A stretch of DNA of 64,000 nt, from contig NZ_VSLZ01000004.1 in the NCBI RefSeq assembly GCF_010747475.1, positions 310,001 to 374,000 of the forward strand, read 5' to 3'. Positions within the stretch are counted from its first letter, which is position 1; every line of letters starts with the position of its first letter. The notes under the pieces were generated by a model. That model was given only the letters and a program-made list of their open reading frames with translations, searched no databases and was not told where the DNA came from. Source of the stretch: Halorussus sp. MSC15.2. GTDB lineage: Archaea; Halobacteriota; Halobacteria; Halobacteriales; Haladaptataceae. Below, one piece after another: positions 52,205-61,707 of this stretch. The translations under genes were made by a program, and so were the position numbers.

Positions 52205-52714
52205 ATGGAGACCGACATCCTCGGTCAGTTCGAAGCGTCCCTCCGCCGGATGAACGTCGGGCGAACGAGAGTCGAGACCGGGTCGTTCGAGGCGGCGCTG
52301 ACCTCGGTCGTCGAGACGCCCGCGGTCGGGTCGCCCCTTCCGTTCGATGGCGTCTCGTTGGCGGACACCGAGGTCGAACTCGACCCGACCCCGTCACAGT
52401 TGCGAGCGGCGAAGACCGGCGTGACCGCCGTCGAACTCGGCATCGCCGACTACGGGTCGGTGGTCGTCCGGTCGTCGCCCGACGGCGACGAACCGGTGAG
52501 TCTCTTCCCCGAGACCCACGTCGCCGTCCTGCGCGAGAGCGACGTGGTCCCGGACATGCCCGCCGCTTTCGAGCGACTGGAGACCGCCTTCGCGGCTGGC
52601 ACCGACGACGTCGTCGTCGCCACGGGACCGAGCGCGACCGCCGACATGGGCGAACTGGTGTACGGAGCGCACGGTCCCAAGGCGGTCCACGTCCTGCTGC
52701 TGGAGGACCGATGA
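52205..52714 (+). CDS. lutC: LUD-domain protein LutC
   Basis: A 169-residue LUD protein. It begins METDILGQFEASLRRMN and contains the family features LGIADYGSVVVRSSPDGDE, SLFPETHVAVLRESDVVPDM and, at the end, DMGELVYGAHGPKAVHVLLL. Together with the fused LutB-LutA gene it forms the lactate utilization complex (L-lactate to pyruvate). The gene overlaps the next by 4 bp (ATGA), which fixes the operon. An AT-rich string AATCAATTACAGTTGC lies about 30 bp upstream for the promoter. Confidence 0.9.
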   Translation: METDILGQFEASLRRMNVGRTRVETGSFEAALTSVVETPAVGSPLPFDGVSLADTEVELDPTPSQLRAAKTGVTAVELGIADYGSVVVRSSPDGDEPVSLFPETHVAVLRESDVVPDMPAAFERLETAFAAGTDDVVVATGPSATADMGELVYGAHGPKAVHVLLLEDR

Positions 52715-54951
52715 GTTCCGACCGCGCGACCCGGAAGGCGAAGGCGGCGGAGATTCGGCGACTCCTCGACGAGGAGGGCGACAGCGTCGCGGCGAACACC
52801 CGCGGCTTCAACGAGGGGCGCTACGAGTCGGTCGGGAAGTTGGACGACTACGAGCAGTTGAAAGAGGAGGCGCGGGCAATCAAGGAGGACGCAATCGAGC
52901 GCCTGCCGGACCTGATAGAACGGGTCCGCGAGAGCGTCGAGACCAACGGCGGCACCGTCTACCTCGCCGACGACGCCGCGGACGCCAACCGCTACGTCGA
53001 AGAGGTCTGCGAGCGCCGGGACGCCGAGACGCTGGTCAAGAGCAAGTCGATGACCACCGAGGAGATAGAGGTCAATCAGCGACTGGAAGACGCTGGCGTC
53101 GAGGTCTGGGAGACGGACCTCGGGGAGTTCGTGTTGCAAGTGGCAGACGAAGCGCCCTCCCACATCGTCGCGCCGGCCATCCACAAGTCACGGGAGTCCA
53201 TCGCGGACCTGTTCAATGCCCACTTCGAACCGGAGGAACCGCTCGAAACCGCCGAGCAACTCACCGAGTTCGCCCGCGAGTACCTCGGCGAGCGCATCGA
53301 GGACGCCGACGTGGGGATGACGGGGGCGAACTTCGTGGTCGCGGAGTCGGGCACCATCGCGCTGGTGACCAGCGAGGGCAACGCCCGGAAATCGGTCGTC
53401 GCGCCGGACACCCACGTCGCCGTCGCGGGCGTCGAGAAACTGATTCCGAACCTCTCGGACCTCCAACCGTTCGTGGAACTCATCGGTCGGTCGGGGACCG
53501 GACAGGACATCACCTCCTACGTCTCGCTGTTCAGTCCGCCGGTCGGGTCGCCGACCGTCGACTTCGACGACCCGGAGACGCCGCTATCGGAGTCGGGGGA
53601 CCCGGACGACCGGGAGTTCCACCTCGTCCTCGTGGACAACGGACGGACCGCGATGCGCGAGGACGACCAGTTGCGCGAGACGCTCTACTGCATCCGGTGT
53701 TCGGCCTGCGCCAACTCCTGCGCGAACTTCCAGTCGGTCGGCGGTCACGCCTTCGGCGGCGAGACCTACTCCGGCGGCATCGCCACGGGATGGGAGGCCG
53801 GTGTCGAGGGGTTGGATACCGCCGCGGAGTTCAACGACCTCTGCACGGGGTGTTCGCGCTGCGTGAATCAGTGCCCGGTCGGCATCGACATCCCGTGGAT
53901 AAACACGGTGGTCCGCGACCGCATCAACCGTGGCGAGGACGGCGAGTTCGACTGGTTGGTGGAGGGGCTGACGCCCGACGAGGAGTCGGGCGGCCTGAGC
54001 CTCCAGAAGCGGTTCTTCGGCAACTTCTCGACCGTGGCCCGCGCCGGGTCGGCGCTGGCTCCCGCGTCGAACTGGCTCGCCGAGACGGCTCCCGCGCGGT
54101 GGGCGATGGAGCGCGGCCTCGGCATCGACCGGCGACGAGACCTCCCCGAGTTCGAGCGCGAGACCTTCGCCGACTGGTTCGCCGACCGCGGCGGGTCCCG
54201 GATTTCGCCGACAGACGCCGACCGCGTCGCCGCGGTCTACCCGGACCTCTACACGAACCACGTGCAGGTCGAGCGCGGGAAGGCCGCCGTCAGGGTGCTG
54301 GAGGCGCTGGGCGTCTCGGTCAGGGTGCCCGACGTCGGGTCGAGCGGTCGCGCGCCGCTCTCGCAGGGGATGATAGCCACCGCGAAACGCCGGGCCGAGT
54401 CGGTCGCGCCCGCGCTCCTCGACCACGTCGAGGCCGGACGCGACGTGGTCGTGATAGAACCGAGTGACCTCGCCATGTTCGAGCGCGAGTACGGGAAGTT
54501 CCTCGAGGCCGAGCGCCACGAGGCGCTGGCCGACGACAGCTACGAGGTACTGGAGTACGTCTACGGCCTGCTCGAAGAGGGCGAGGCGGACGCGGACGAG
54601 ACGGTGAACGCGCTCACCCGCGGGGACGGGACGGAAGTCGCGTACCACAGCCACTGCCAGCAGCGCACGCTGGACCTCGAACCGTACACGACCGCCGTGC
54701 TGGAGGCGGCGGGCTACGACGTGCTGACCTCCGACGTGGAGTGCTGCGGGATGGCCGGGAGCTTTGGCTACAAGTCCGAGTACTACGAACTGAGCGTGGA
54801 CGTGGGCGAGCAGTTGCGCGACCAGTTCAGCGCTCCAGAAGCCGAGGACCGCCTCGTCGTCGCGAGCGGCACCTCCTGTCTGGAGCAGTTGGACTCGCTG
54901 TTGGGTCGGCCGACCCGTCATCCGGTCGAACTGCTCGACCCGGCGCGGTGA
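52711..54951 (+). CDS. Fused LutB-LutA: LUD domain, [4Fe-4S] ferredoxin motifs and CCG domain
   Basis: A 746-residue fusion. Residues 1-310 form the LUD domain of LutB (VYLADDAADANRYVEEVCER; VGMTGANFVVAESGTIALVT). Two [4Fe-4S] motifs follow: C327, C330, C333, C337 (CIRCSACANSCANFQSV) and C378, C381, C384, C388 (CTGCSRCVNQCPVGID). The C terminus has the LutA-type cysteine-rich (CCG) domain: HSHCQQRTLDLEPY and DVECCGMAGSFGYKSEY. In most bacteria LutA and LutB are separate proteins. The lactate oxidase complex feeds electrons to the quinone pool. It lies 4 bp over lutC, in an operon. Confidence 0.9.
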   Translation: MSSDRATRKAKAAEIRRLLDEEGDSVAANTRGFNEGRYESVGKLDDYEQLKEEARAIKEDAIERLPDLIERVRESVETNGGTVYLADDAADANRYVEEVCERRDAETLVKSKSMTTEEIEVNQRLEDAGVEVWETDLGEFVLQVADEAPSHIVAPAIHKSRESIADLFNAHFEPEEPLETAEQLTEFAREYLGERIEDADVGMTGANFVVAESGTIALVTSEGNARKSVVAPDTHVAVAGVEKLIPNLSDLQPFVELIGRSGTGQDITSYVSLFSPPVGSPTVDFDDPETPLSESGDPDDREFHLVLVDNGRTAMREDDQLRETLYCIRCSACANSCANFQSVGGHAFGGETYSGGIATGWEAGVEGLDTAAEFNDLCTGCSRCVNQCPVGIDIPWINTVVRDRINRGEDGEFDWLVEGLTPDEESGGLSLQKRFFGNFSTVARAGSALAPASNWLAETAPARWAMERGLGIDRRRDLPEFERETFADWFADRGGSRISPTDADRVAAVYPDLYTNHVQVERGKAAVRVLEALGVSVRVPDVGSSGRAPLSQGMIATAKRRAESVAPALLDHVEAGRDVVVIEPSDLAMFEREYGKFLEAERHEALADDSYEVLEYVYGLLEEGEADADETVNALTRGDGTEVAYHSHCQQRTLDLEPYTTAVLEAAGYDVLTSDVECCGMAGSFGYKSEYYELSVDVGEQLRDQFSAPEAEDRLVVASGTSCLEQLDSLLGRPTRHPVELLDPAR

Positions 54952-55049
54952 CGCTGACGTCGTCTGGTCTCTCACCCACTGATGCGAGCGCTCACGCACC
55001 GCCGCTCGAAATCGGGGCGGATTTACCTTCGAACCCACTACTCGGCGGC

Positions 55050-55739
55050 GTGAAGAACGTCACGGACAGAACCAGCAACCCCTTCGGGATGACGCCGCCC
55101 TGCGACCACGGGTGCGATGGGTCGGGCGACGGCTCCGGCCCCCGCGCCGTCTTCGGCTACGGGGACGCCAACGCGGACTTCCACGTGGTCGGCGACCATC
55201 CGGGCGTCCACGGCGGACGCGAGACCGGGATTCCGTTCACCGGCAGTCTTGCGGGCGAGCGCCTCCAACCCGTCCTGAACGAGGTTGGTCTGCTCGGAGA
55301 CGCCTACAGCGACGAACCCGCGGCGGCGGACTGCTTCTTCAGCTATCGTCACATGTGCTGTCTCCCCGAGGGTCGCGCGCCGACCGACCGCGACTACGAC
55401 GAACTGGAACCGTTCTTCGACGCGGAGTTGCGGGCCATCGCGGCCCACGTCCTCCTGCCCGTGGGCGAGCGCGCGACCCGGTACGTCCTCGGGACCTACG
55501 CCGCCCGCGAGGCGCTGTTGGACGGCGGTGAGCGAGAAGACCGGATGGCCGACCTCCACGCCGACCACGTTCCGGGCCGGGGCTTTCTGGTCGTCCCGGT
55601 TCGGGAACCGAGCGAGTGGGACGACGGCGACGGCGAACGACTGGCCGCCTCGCTGGCCGACCTGCTGTCGTCGGACTACCGCCAGACCGCGGACCTCGGC
55701 CGGTTCCTCGCGGAACACGACACCTACGAAGTCCGGTGA
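55050..55739 (+). CDS. Uracil-DNA glycosylase superfamily protein
   Basis: A 229-residue protein from a GTG (VKNVTDRTSNPFGMTPPCDH). The UDG-fold motif A is VVGDHPGVHGGRETGIPFTG, and the C-terminal motif region is VPVREPSEWDD. Cysteines CDHGC near the N terminus and HMCCLPEG in the middle could hold a [4Fe-4S] cluster as in families 4 and 5. A TTTACC string about 29 bp upstream fits a leaderless GTG start. It would remove uracil from DNA; in haloarchaea such genes appear in repair loci. The final His/Asn motif is unclear. Confidence 0.75.
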   Translation: MKNVTDRTSNPFGMTPPCDHGCDGSGDGSGPRAVFGYGDANADFHVVGDHPGVHGGRETGIPFTGSLAGERLQPVLNEVGLLGDAYSDEPAAADCFFSYRHMCCLPEGRAPTDRDYDELEPFFDAELRAIAAHVLLPVGERATRYVLGTYAAREALLDGGEREDRMADLHADHVPGRGFLVVPVREPSEWDDGDGERLAASLADLLSSDYRQTADLGRFLAEHDTYEVR

Positions 55740-55770
55740 TGGAGCGACGGATTCGGGTCCGTCGGGAGGT

Positions 55771-55941
55771 CTACGAGTACGTCCGTCCGCCGGGGACGAT
55801 AACGTCGAAGAACCCCCTGAAGACGCCGACGACGAGGTCGAGTACCAGCGGGACGAGCGGCACGACGATAAACAGCGCGAAGACAGCGCCGACGGCTACC
55901 GCCGCGATTTCGAGCGGAGATGTCGGCTTCGGAACGGCCAT
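55771..55941 (-). CDS. Small membrane protein, 56 residues
   Basis: A 56-residue protein: MAVPKPTSPLEIAAVAVGAV, then FALFIVVPLVPLVLDLVVGV and FRGFFDVIVPGGRTYS. One or two membrane helices are predicted. Longer in-frame starts would overlap the promoter of the ferritin-like gene, so the inner ATG is chosen. Function unknown. Confidence 0.6.
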   Translation of the reverse strand: MAVPKPTSPLEIAAVAVGAVFALFIVVPLVPLVLDLVVGVFRGFFDVIVPGGRTYS

Positions 55942-56105
55942 GAACGTCTCCACGACGGCATCCGTGATAACGGTGGTGTCGGAAACGGCAAGATAGTGGA
56001 AAGCGACGAGTGATGGTCGAGAGGTATCGGCAGGCCCGAACGCAGACGGACCCCCTCGAATCCGCAACAATAGCTAAGGACGTGTACGGGGTATCGGTTC
56101 TGGAG

Positions 56106-56609
56106 ATGGCTCTCGATACGCCCGAGGACTTGTTCGAGTACGAACTCCGTGGGATATACTACGCCGAGCGGGAGTTGGCCGACCTGCTGGACGAACTCCA
56201 GACCAGCGCGACGGAGGCCGACCTCGTGGACGGGTTCGCCGAACACCGCGACGAGACCGAGGTCCACGTCGAGCGCCTCGAACGCGTCTTCGACCTGCTG
56301 GGTCTCGAACCGCACGAGCGAAACGTGCCGACGGTCGACGCGCTCCGGGAGGAGAAGCGCGAGGCCGACACCGACTCCCACGACGTGGCGGTGCAGAACA
56401 CGCTCTACAACCACGTCGGTCGGAAGGCCGAGCGACTCGAACTCACCGCCTACGAGGGACTGCTCGCGCTGGCGGACGTGCTCGACGCCGACCCCGAGGC
56501 GGTGGACCTACTCGAACAGAACAGAAACGAGGACCGCGACGCGCTCGATACGCTCGAATCGGTCTCGGAAGGCGGCGAGTTCCAGTCGTTCATCGACCGA
56601 CTGCTCTGA
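56106..56609 (+). CDS. Ferritin-like domain protein (DUF892/YciE type)
   Basis: A 167-residue four-helix protein: MALDTPEDLFEYELRGIYYA, ERELADLLDELQT, FAEHRDETEVHVERLERVFD and AYEGLLALADVLDAD. The pattern of E, H and E-x-x-H residues on the helices fits a diiron-type YciE/YciF (DUF892) protein linked to stress. Family members begin at the LEDLFEYEL motif, which supports the ATG at MALDTPED rather than the in-frame start 93 bp upstream. No associated cofactor gene nearby. Confidence 0.75.
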   Translation: MALDTPEDLFEYELRGIYYAERELADLLDELQTSATEADLVDGFAEHRDETEVHVERLERVFDLLGLEPHERNVPTVDALREEKREADTDSHDVAVQNTLYNHVGRKAERLELTAYEGLLALADVLDADPEAVDLLEQNRNEDRDALDTLESVSEGGEFQSFIDRLL

Positions 56610-56639
56610 AAATCGACTGCCGAACGTTCTGAAGGCCGA

Positions 56640-56894
56640 CTACGAGTCGTCGCCGAACTCCGTCCCGCAGTTGCCACAAGCCATGCTCTCGGCGGGCAGT
56701 GCGCGTTGGGGCGTGACCAGACCGCAGTCGTCGCAGATGCCGTAGAGGCGTTTGTCCGGGTCGATACCGCTGACGAACTCCATCCGCACCCACGCGTCGG
56801 GGTTCGTCTCGTCGTAGATTTCGACGCCGCCGTCGGTTCGCTTCCAGTTCACCGGGTCGGCGTCCTGCTCCCGTCGCTCCAGTCGTTCGCTCAT
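56640..56894 (-). CDS. Small zinc-ribbon protein, 84 residues
   Basis: An 84-residue protein with C54/C57 (GICDDCGLV) and C73/C76 (MACGNCGTEF). The N-terminal part has VEIYDETNPDAWVRMEFVSG, which resembles the core of the small protein at 10693-10860. Probably a haloarchaeal DUF-type zinc protein; an RNA- or protein-binding role is plausible for zinc ribbons. It is convergent with the ferritin-like gene. Minus-strand AT-rich TTTTATGATAG is 20-30 bp before the ATG. Confidence 0.78.
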   Translation of the reverse strand: MSERLERREQDADPVNWKRTDGGVEIYDETNPDAWVRMEFVSGIDPDKRLYGICDDCGLVTPQRALPAESMACGNCGTEFGDDS

Positions 56895-57039
56895 CGCGTG
56901 GTAGAAGGGCGGACGGTATCTATCATAAAAGTTCCGTACTAATTTTCACTACGAGTGTACTAAAACTCCCCGCGGCGGGCGACGCCGGAGGGAACGACGG
57001 GAGAGAAAACGACTTACCTGACACGCGCGGAGTACGACC

Positions 57040-58062
57040 GTGAAACGGATTCAACTCGGAAACACCGTCTTCGAGGGACGGAACGACGTGTACCTGTTCG
57101 GGGACGACTCCGGACGGACGACGCTCGTGGACACCGGCGTCGCCTCGCCCGGGGTCCGCGAGCAGTTAGAGGACGAACTCACCGAGTACGGCGTCTCGTT
57201 CGGCGACGTGGACGCGATTCTGCTGACGCACTGGCACCACGACCACGCGGGTCTCGCGGGCGAGATTCAGGACGAGAGCGGCGCGACGGTGTACGTCCAC
57301 GAGGCCGACGCGCCGATGGTCGCCGAGGACGGCATGAACCACGAGACCGAAATCGAGGAGCGCGACCTGTTCGCGCGGTGGGGCGTCCCCGACGAGAAGG
57401 CCCGGGAACTGCTCGACTTCCTCGGTCTCCACGACCAGATTCAGGGCCGGTCCCCGGCGGTCGAGACGTTCACAGACGGCGCGACGTTCGACCTCGGGAG
57501 CGTCGAACTCGAAGCGGTCCACCTGGCCGGCCACGCCGCCGGACTGTCCGGGTTCGCACTGACCGACGGAGACGACCGCGAACTGCTCTCCGGCGACGCG
57601 CTCCTGCCGAAGTACACCCCGAACGTCGGCGGCGCGGACCCCCGGGTTGAGGACCCCCTCGGCACTTACCTCGACTCGCTGGACCGCGTCATCGAGAACG
57701 GCTACGACCGCGCGTGGCCGGGCCACCGCGACCCCATCGACGACCCCGCGGACCGAGCGCGCGAAATCGCCGCCCACCACCGCGAGCGAACCGAGCGCGT
57801 GCTGTCGGTGCTCCGAGAGCGCGGCGAGGCCGACGCGTGGACCGTCAGCGCCGACCTGTTCGGCGAGTTGTCGAACATCCACATCATGCACGGGCCGGGC
57901 GAGGCGTGGGCGCACCTCGACCACCTCGAACGCCACGGCGTGGCGGAGCGGACCGACGCGGGATACAGACTCCTCGACGAGAACCCAGACCTCGACGCGA
58001 TGTTCGAGTACGGCGGTGAGAACGACGAAGCGACCGAACCGAGCGCGGCGACGGAGGACTGA
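57040..58062 (+). CDS. Metallo-beta-lactamase-fold hydrolase
   Basis: A 340-residue protein from a GTG. The metal motif H-x-H-x-D-H is THWHHDHAG, with H64, H66, D68 and H69. Later ligands are His in LAGHAAGLS and Asp in [11 protein letters not shown]-terminal winged-helix-like part ([20 protein letters not shown]) is seen in several archaeal MBL hydrolases that act on thioesters or lactones. The gene is followed by ThuA with only 2 bp between stop and start, so an operon is likely. Confidence 0.87.
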   Translation: MKRIQLGNTVFEGRNDVYLFGDDSGRTTLVDTGVASPGVREQLEDELTEYGVSFGDVDAILLTHWHHDHAGLAGEIQDESGATVYVHEADAPMVAEDGMNHETEIEERDLFARWGVPDEKARELLDFLGLHDQIQGRSPAVETFTDGATFDLGSVELEAVHLAGHAAGLSGFALTDGDDRELLSGDALLPKYTPNVGGADPRVEDPLGTYLDSLDRVIENGYDRAWPGHRDPIDDPADRAREIAAHHRERTERVLSVLRERGEADAWTVSADLFGELSNIHIMHGPGEAWAHLDHLERHGVAERTDAGYRLLDENPDLDAMFEYGGENDEATEPSAATED

Positions 58063-58064
58063 CC

Positions 58065-58736
58065 GTGACCACCGTCACAGTCTGGAACGAGTACCGTCAC
58101 GAGCGAGAGGACGACGCGGCCCGCGAGGTCTACCCCGACGGTATCCACGCGACCATCGCCGAGTCCCTCGACGAACGGGGGTTCGACGTTCGGACGGCGA
58201 CGCTGGACGACCCCGAACACGGCCTCACGCCGGACGTGCTGGACGATACTGACGTGCTGACGTGGTGGGGTCACGAGGCCCACGAGGAGGTCAGCGACGA
58301 GGTGGTCAAGCGCGTCCACGAGCGAGTGCTGTCGGGGATGGGCCTGCTCGTCCTCCACTCGGGCCACTTCTCGAAGATTTTCAAGCGATTGATGGGGACG
58401 AGTTGCGGCCTCAAGTGGCGCGAGTCGGGCGAGACGGAGCGGATATGGACGGTCGAACCCGGCCACCCCATCGCCGAGGGTATCGGCGAGTGCATCGAGG
58501 TGCCAGAGACCGAGATGTACGGCGAGCGGTTCGACGTCCCGGCACCCGATACCTTGGTGTTCACGAGTTGGTTCGAGGGCGGCGAAGTGTTCAGAAGCGG
58601 GTGCTGTTACCGCCGCGGGTCGGGCCGAATCTTCTACTTCAGGCCGGGCCACGAGACGTACCCCATCTACCACCACCCCGAAATTCAGACGGTCGTGGCC
58701 AACGCCGTCTCGTGGGCGACACCTGTCGAAACGTAA
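58065..58736 (+). CDS. ThuA-domain protein (trehalose utilization-like)
   Basis: A 223-residue ThuA-like protein, the second gene of an operon with the MBL hydrolase. Starting from GTG ([20 protein letters not shown]), it has the type I glutamine amidotransferase-like fold: [54 protein letters not shown]. ThuA in rhizobia works on trehalose-derived 3-keto sugars. No sugar dehydrogenase is next to it, so the role is open. Confidence 0.85.
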   Translation: MTTVTVWNEYRHEREDDAAREVYPDGIHATIAESLDERGFDVRTATLDDPEHGLTPDVLDDTDVLTWWGHEAHEEVSDEVVKRVHERVLSGMGLLVLHSGHFSKIFKRLMGTSCGLKWRESGETERIWTVEPGHPIAEGIGECIEVPETEMYGERFDVPAPDTLVFTSWFEGGEVFRSGCCYRRGSGRIFYFRPGHETYPIYHHPEIQTVVANAVSWATPVET

Positions 58737-58903
58737 TCATCTTCAGTCGGGAACGTTCCGCGTTCATCTCATCGGGAGTAAAACGGCCGTCTCCGGCGTT
58801 GTCGTTCCTCTCGGTCTCCAATCATCGGCTCTACCGCCTGATTTTGTAAAGTTAAAGGAAGGAAACCATTTATTAGGTAGCCGTGATTCCGGCAAGACAG
58901 AGG

Positions 58904-60523
58904 ATGCCGGAGGCGCACCCCCGTGTACTGCACGTCGAGGACAACGACTTCTTCGCTAAGGTCACGTCAGGAATTCTCGCCGACGAGTACGACATCGACG
59001 TGTTCACGGTGGAGAGCGCGGAAGCAGCACTCGAACGGTTGGAAACCAACCGGTTCGACTGTATCGTCAGTGACTACGACATGCCCGGCATGGACGGGTT
59101 GGAGTTACTGGACGCGGTCAGAGAGACCGACCGAGACGTCCCGTTTATCCTCCTGACCGGCGGCGGGAGCGAACAGATAGCGAGTAAGGCAATCTCGGCA
59201 GGTGTCACCGACTACCTGAAAAAGGGGACGGACCAAGAGCAGTTCGCAGTGTTGGCCAATCGCATCGAGAACGCCGTTTCGCGGCGACGCGCCGAGCGAC
59301 TGGCGAACCGTCAAATCGCGGTCAACGACCTCATCTGGGACGTGAGCCAAGCGATTTTACAGGCGTCGTCCCGCGAGGATATCGAGCAAATCGTCTGCGA
59401 ACGCCTCGCCGACTCGGGACCCTACCTCCTCGCGTGGGTCGGAACCGTGGACGAAGAGACCGCCTCCGTTCGACCGGAGGCGTCCGCGGGCGTCGAGCAA
59501 CGGTATCTCGACACCGTGATTCTCGACGGGGACCGAGAAGAAGGTGACAGCGTCCCCGTGAGGAAGGCGGTCGAAACCCAAAAAGTGCAGGTCAAACGCG
59601 GTGCGAGACTGAAAGAGCGGTTCCAGAACGAAGTCGACGCGAACGTCGAACGCTACGCCGTCGCCGCGGTCCCGCTCGTGTACGAGAACCGCGCGTACGG
59701 TGTCCTGAGCGTCTGGTCGGACGTCCGGCACGCGTTCGGCGAGACCGAGCGCCGCGTCCTCTCGAAGTTCGGCAACAACCTCGCGTACGCAATCGATTCG
59801 GTCCAGACGCGCAAGGAACTCGTCCGGCGCGAACAGCGACTGCAGGTGTTCAATCGAATCCTGCGACACAACCTCAGAAACGACCTCAACGTCGTACTGG
59901 GTCGGGCCGAGAACATCGCCGAAGAGTTTCCCCCGGCCGCGAACGAGGCGAGTATCATTCGGCAGAAAGCGAGCGAACTCATCGAGATTAGCGAGAAGGC
60001 GCGCGAGGTCGGGAAGACCCTCGACGGCGAGAACCGGGCCACCAAGCAGATAGACGTGACCGATTGCGTGAAACGAACCTGCGAGGAGTTCCGCCAGTCG
60101 TACCCGGACGTCGCGATAACGACCGACACCCCACAGAGCGCAGTCGTGTACGGCGACAAGACGCTCGAAGCCGCGATAAGCGAAATCGTAGAGAACGCCA
60201 TCGAACACGGTGGCGACCGCCCGTCGGTGAGCGTGACGGTCTCGGCCAGCGGGGACGACGAGTGGGTAGAAGTGACGGTCTTGGACGACGGACCCGGTAT
60301 CCCGGAGGAAGAGCGCAAAGTCCTCGCAGAAGGCGAGGAGACGGCGCTTCACCACGGGAGCGGTCTCGGTCTCTGGCTCTCGAACTGGATTGTCGGCAAG
60401 TTCGGCGGCGACCTGACGTTCGACGACTACCATACGAACGGCGGTGAAGTGACTCTGCGACTCCAGCAGGCGACCGAGGGAGTTTCACCGTGGCAAGATA
60501 TTTCGCCGTTAGAGTACGAGTAA
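58904..60523 (+). CDS. Response regulator-GAF-histidine kinase hybrid
   Basis: A 539-residue signalling protein. Residues 1-120 form a receiver: acidic pair E12/D13, phosphoacceptor Asp57 (IVSDYDMPGMDG) and Lys106 (DYLKKG). A GAF domain follows (ILQASSREDIEQIVCERLAD to VLSVWSDVRHAF). The kinase has His322 in ILRHNLRNDLNVVLG, an N box AISEIVENAIEH and G boxes DDGPGIP and GSGLGLWLSNWI. No membrane segment, so it is a cytoplasmic sensor. The ATG at 58904 is 30 bp after CATTTATTAGG, a good TATA box. Confidence 0.9.
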   Translation: MPEAHPRVLHVEDNDFFAKVTSGILADEYDIDVFTVESAEAALERLETNRFDCIVSDYDMPGMDGLELLDAVRETDRDVPFILLTGGGSEQIASKAISAGVTDYLKKGTDQEQFAVLANRIENAVSRRRAERLANRQIAVNDLIWDVSQAILQASSREDIEQIVCERLADSGPYLLAWVGTVDEETASVRPEASAGVEQRYLDTVILDGDREEGDSVPVRKAVETQKVQVKRGARLKERFQNEVDANVERYAVAAVPLVYENRAYGVLSVWSDVRHAFGETERRVLSKFGNNLAYAIDSVQTRKELVRREQRLQVFNRILRHNLRNDLNVVLGRAENIAEEFPPAANEASIIRQKASELIEISEKAREVGKTLDGENRATKQIDVTDCVKRTCEEFRQSYPDVAITTDTPQSAVVYGDKTLEAAISEIVENAIEHGGDRPSVSVTVSASGDDEWVEVTVLDDGPGIPEEERKVLAEGEETALHHGSGLGLWLSNWIVGKFGGDLTFDDYHTNGGEVTLRLQQATEGVSPWQDISPLEYE

Positions 60524-60614
60524 CTACACCAGCGTAACCGTCGTCCATCGGAAGGAGCCGACTCGTTCGCACCACCGACAAATATATACGAGCAAAGTGA
60601 TTAATACAGACAAT

Positions 60615-61424
60615 ATGAGCACGAAATCGAATGGGTTCGTAGAACGGTTCCGCCAACCGGAGTACACCGGCGAGAATCGATGTACACCGTGTACCATCGT
60701 CAACGTCGTCATCGCAGTCGTGGCGAGCGGGGTCGCTTCATACCTACTGACGCCAGTCGGTGGTGCAGTGGTGTTCGCGCTGTCGCTGGCGTCGATTTAC
60801 CTCCGGGGGTATCTGGTGCCGGGCACGCCGACGTTGACGAAGCGTTACTTCCCCGACTGGGTGTTGGCGCGATTCGACAAACTCGAAGACGAATCCGTGG
60901 AAATCAGTGAGGACGAGCGCGAACCGGAGGAAGTGCTGGCCGACGCCGGAGCGGTCGAACCCTGCGAGGAGATGGACGACCTCTGTCTCTCCGAGTCGTT
61001 CCGACAGACGTGGTACGACAACATGGAGTCCATCAAGTCAGACGGAACCGAGAAGAGCGACCTGAGTCACGTCCTCGACGTGGAGGAGGAGAAACTCACG
61101 TTCGACGAACACGACGAAGCGCTGGTCGCGCAGTACGACGGCGGCCACCTCGGACAGTGGGAGTCGCGCGCGGCACTCGTCGCCGACCTCGCAGCTGCGA
61201 AGGTGCTCGAAACTCGCTACCCCGACTGGGACGCGTTGAGCGTCACGAACCAGAGTCGCGTGCTGAGCGGTCTCCGAATCTTCCTCGACGCCTGTCCCGA
61301 CTGCGGCGGCGACATCGCGATGGAACAGGAAACCGTCGAATCGTGCTGTCGGACGATGGACGTGGTCGCAGTCAGTTGTTCGGAATGCGACTCCCGAATT
61401 CTGGAAGTCGAACACGACCAGTAA
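60615..61424 (+). CDS. Membrane protein with cysteine-rich ends, next to the origin
   Basis: A 269-residue protein. C23/C26 (NRCTPCTIV) precede two membrane helices (IVNVVIAVVASGVASYLLTP; VVFALSLASIYLRGYL). A long cytosolic part follows, ending with C227, C230, C244, C245, C255 and C258 (CPDCGGDIA; ESCCRTM; VSCSECDSRIL), probably a double zinc-binding site. A TATA box AATATATA lies about 30 bp before the ATG at 60615. The gene lies between a histidine kinase and an ORB cluster; its conservation at haloarchaeal origins could be checked. Function unknown. Confidence 0.75.
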   Translation: MSTKSNGFVERFRQPEYTGENRCTPCTIVNVVIAVVASGVASYLLTPVGGAVVFALSLASIYLRGYLVPGTPTLTKRYFPDWVLARFDKLEDESVEISEDEREPEEVLADAGAVEPCEEMDDLCLSESFRQTWYDNMESIKSDGTEKSDLSHVLDVEEEKLTFDEHDEALVAQYDGGHLGQWESRAALVADLAAAKVLETRYPDWDALSVTNQSRVLSGLRIFLDACPDCGGDIAMEQETVESCCRTMDVVAVSCSECDSRILEVEHDQ

Positions 61425-61608
61425 CCGCAGTTCGTGGTCGGGTCTTCGTGGGCTATTCCACGTCTTCGGTCTCTATCACACGCCTTCACTGTTTCAGTTC
61501 TCTCGTCTTCGGTTTCAGTTTTCTTCCTGCCCCGATACTCCCGATTCGCTGTTGGGTGTTATCCTCGAACTCGCACGACGTTCTCGCACGAAGTTTCGCC
61601 GACGTTCG

Positions 61609-61628
61609 ACCCCATCGTTTCCGCTGTC
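61609..61628 (-). repeat. ORB 1
   Basis: Matches the window ORB pattern on the minus strand: ACAGCGGAAAC, three variable bases, then GGGGT. On the plus strand it reads ACCCC-ATC-GTTTCCGCTGTC. Confidence 0.85.
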
Positions 61629-61644
61629 TATCGCGGTCACCACG

Positions 61645-61664
61645 ACCCCGCTGTTTCCGCTGTC
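61645..61664 (-). repeat. ORB 2
   Basis: ACCCC-GCT-GTTTCCGCTGTC on the plus strand, complete match to the ORB core and G-string in minus orientation, 16 bp after ORB 1. Confidence 0.85.
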
Positions 61665-61707
61665 TTCCGACGGTTCTCGTCACTCCGTCCGATTTCCGGT
61701 CGGCGGA

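Noticed and set aside
60615-61424. RdfA-type rod-determining regulator
   Set aside because: The domain order and N terminus do not match what I recall of that family; the membrane hairpin and Cys-rich ends point elsewhere.
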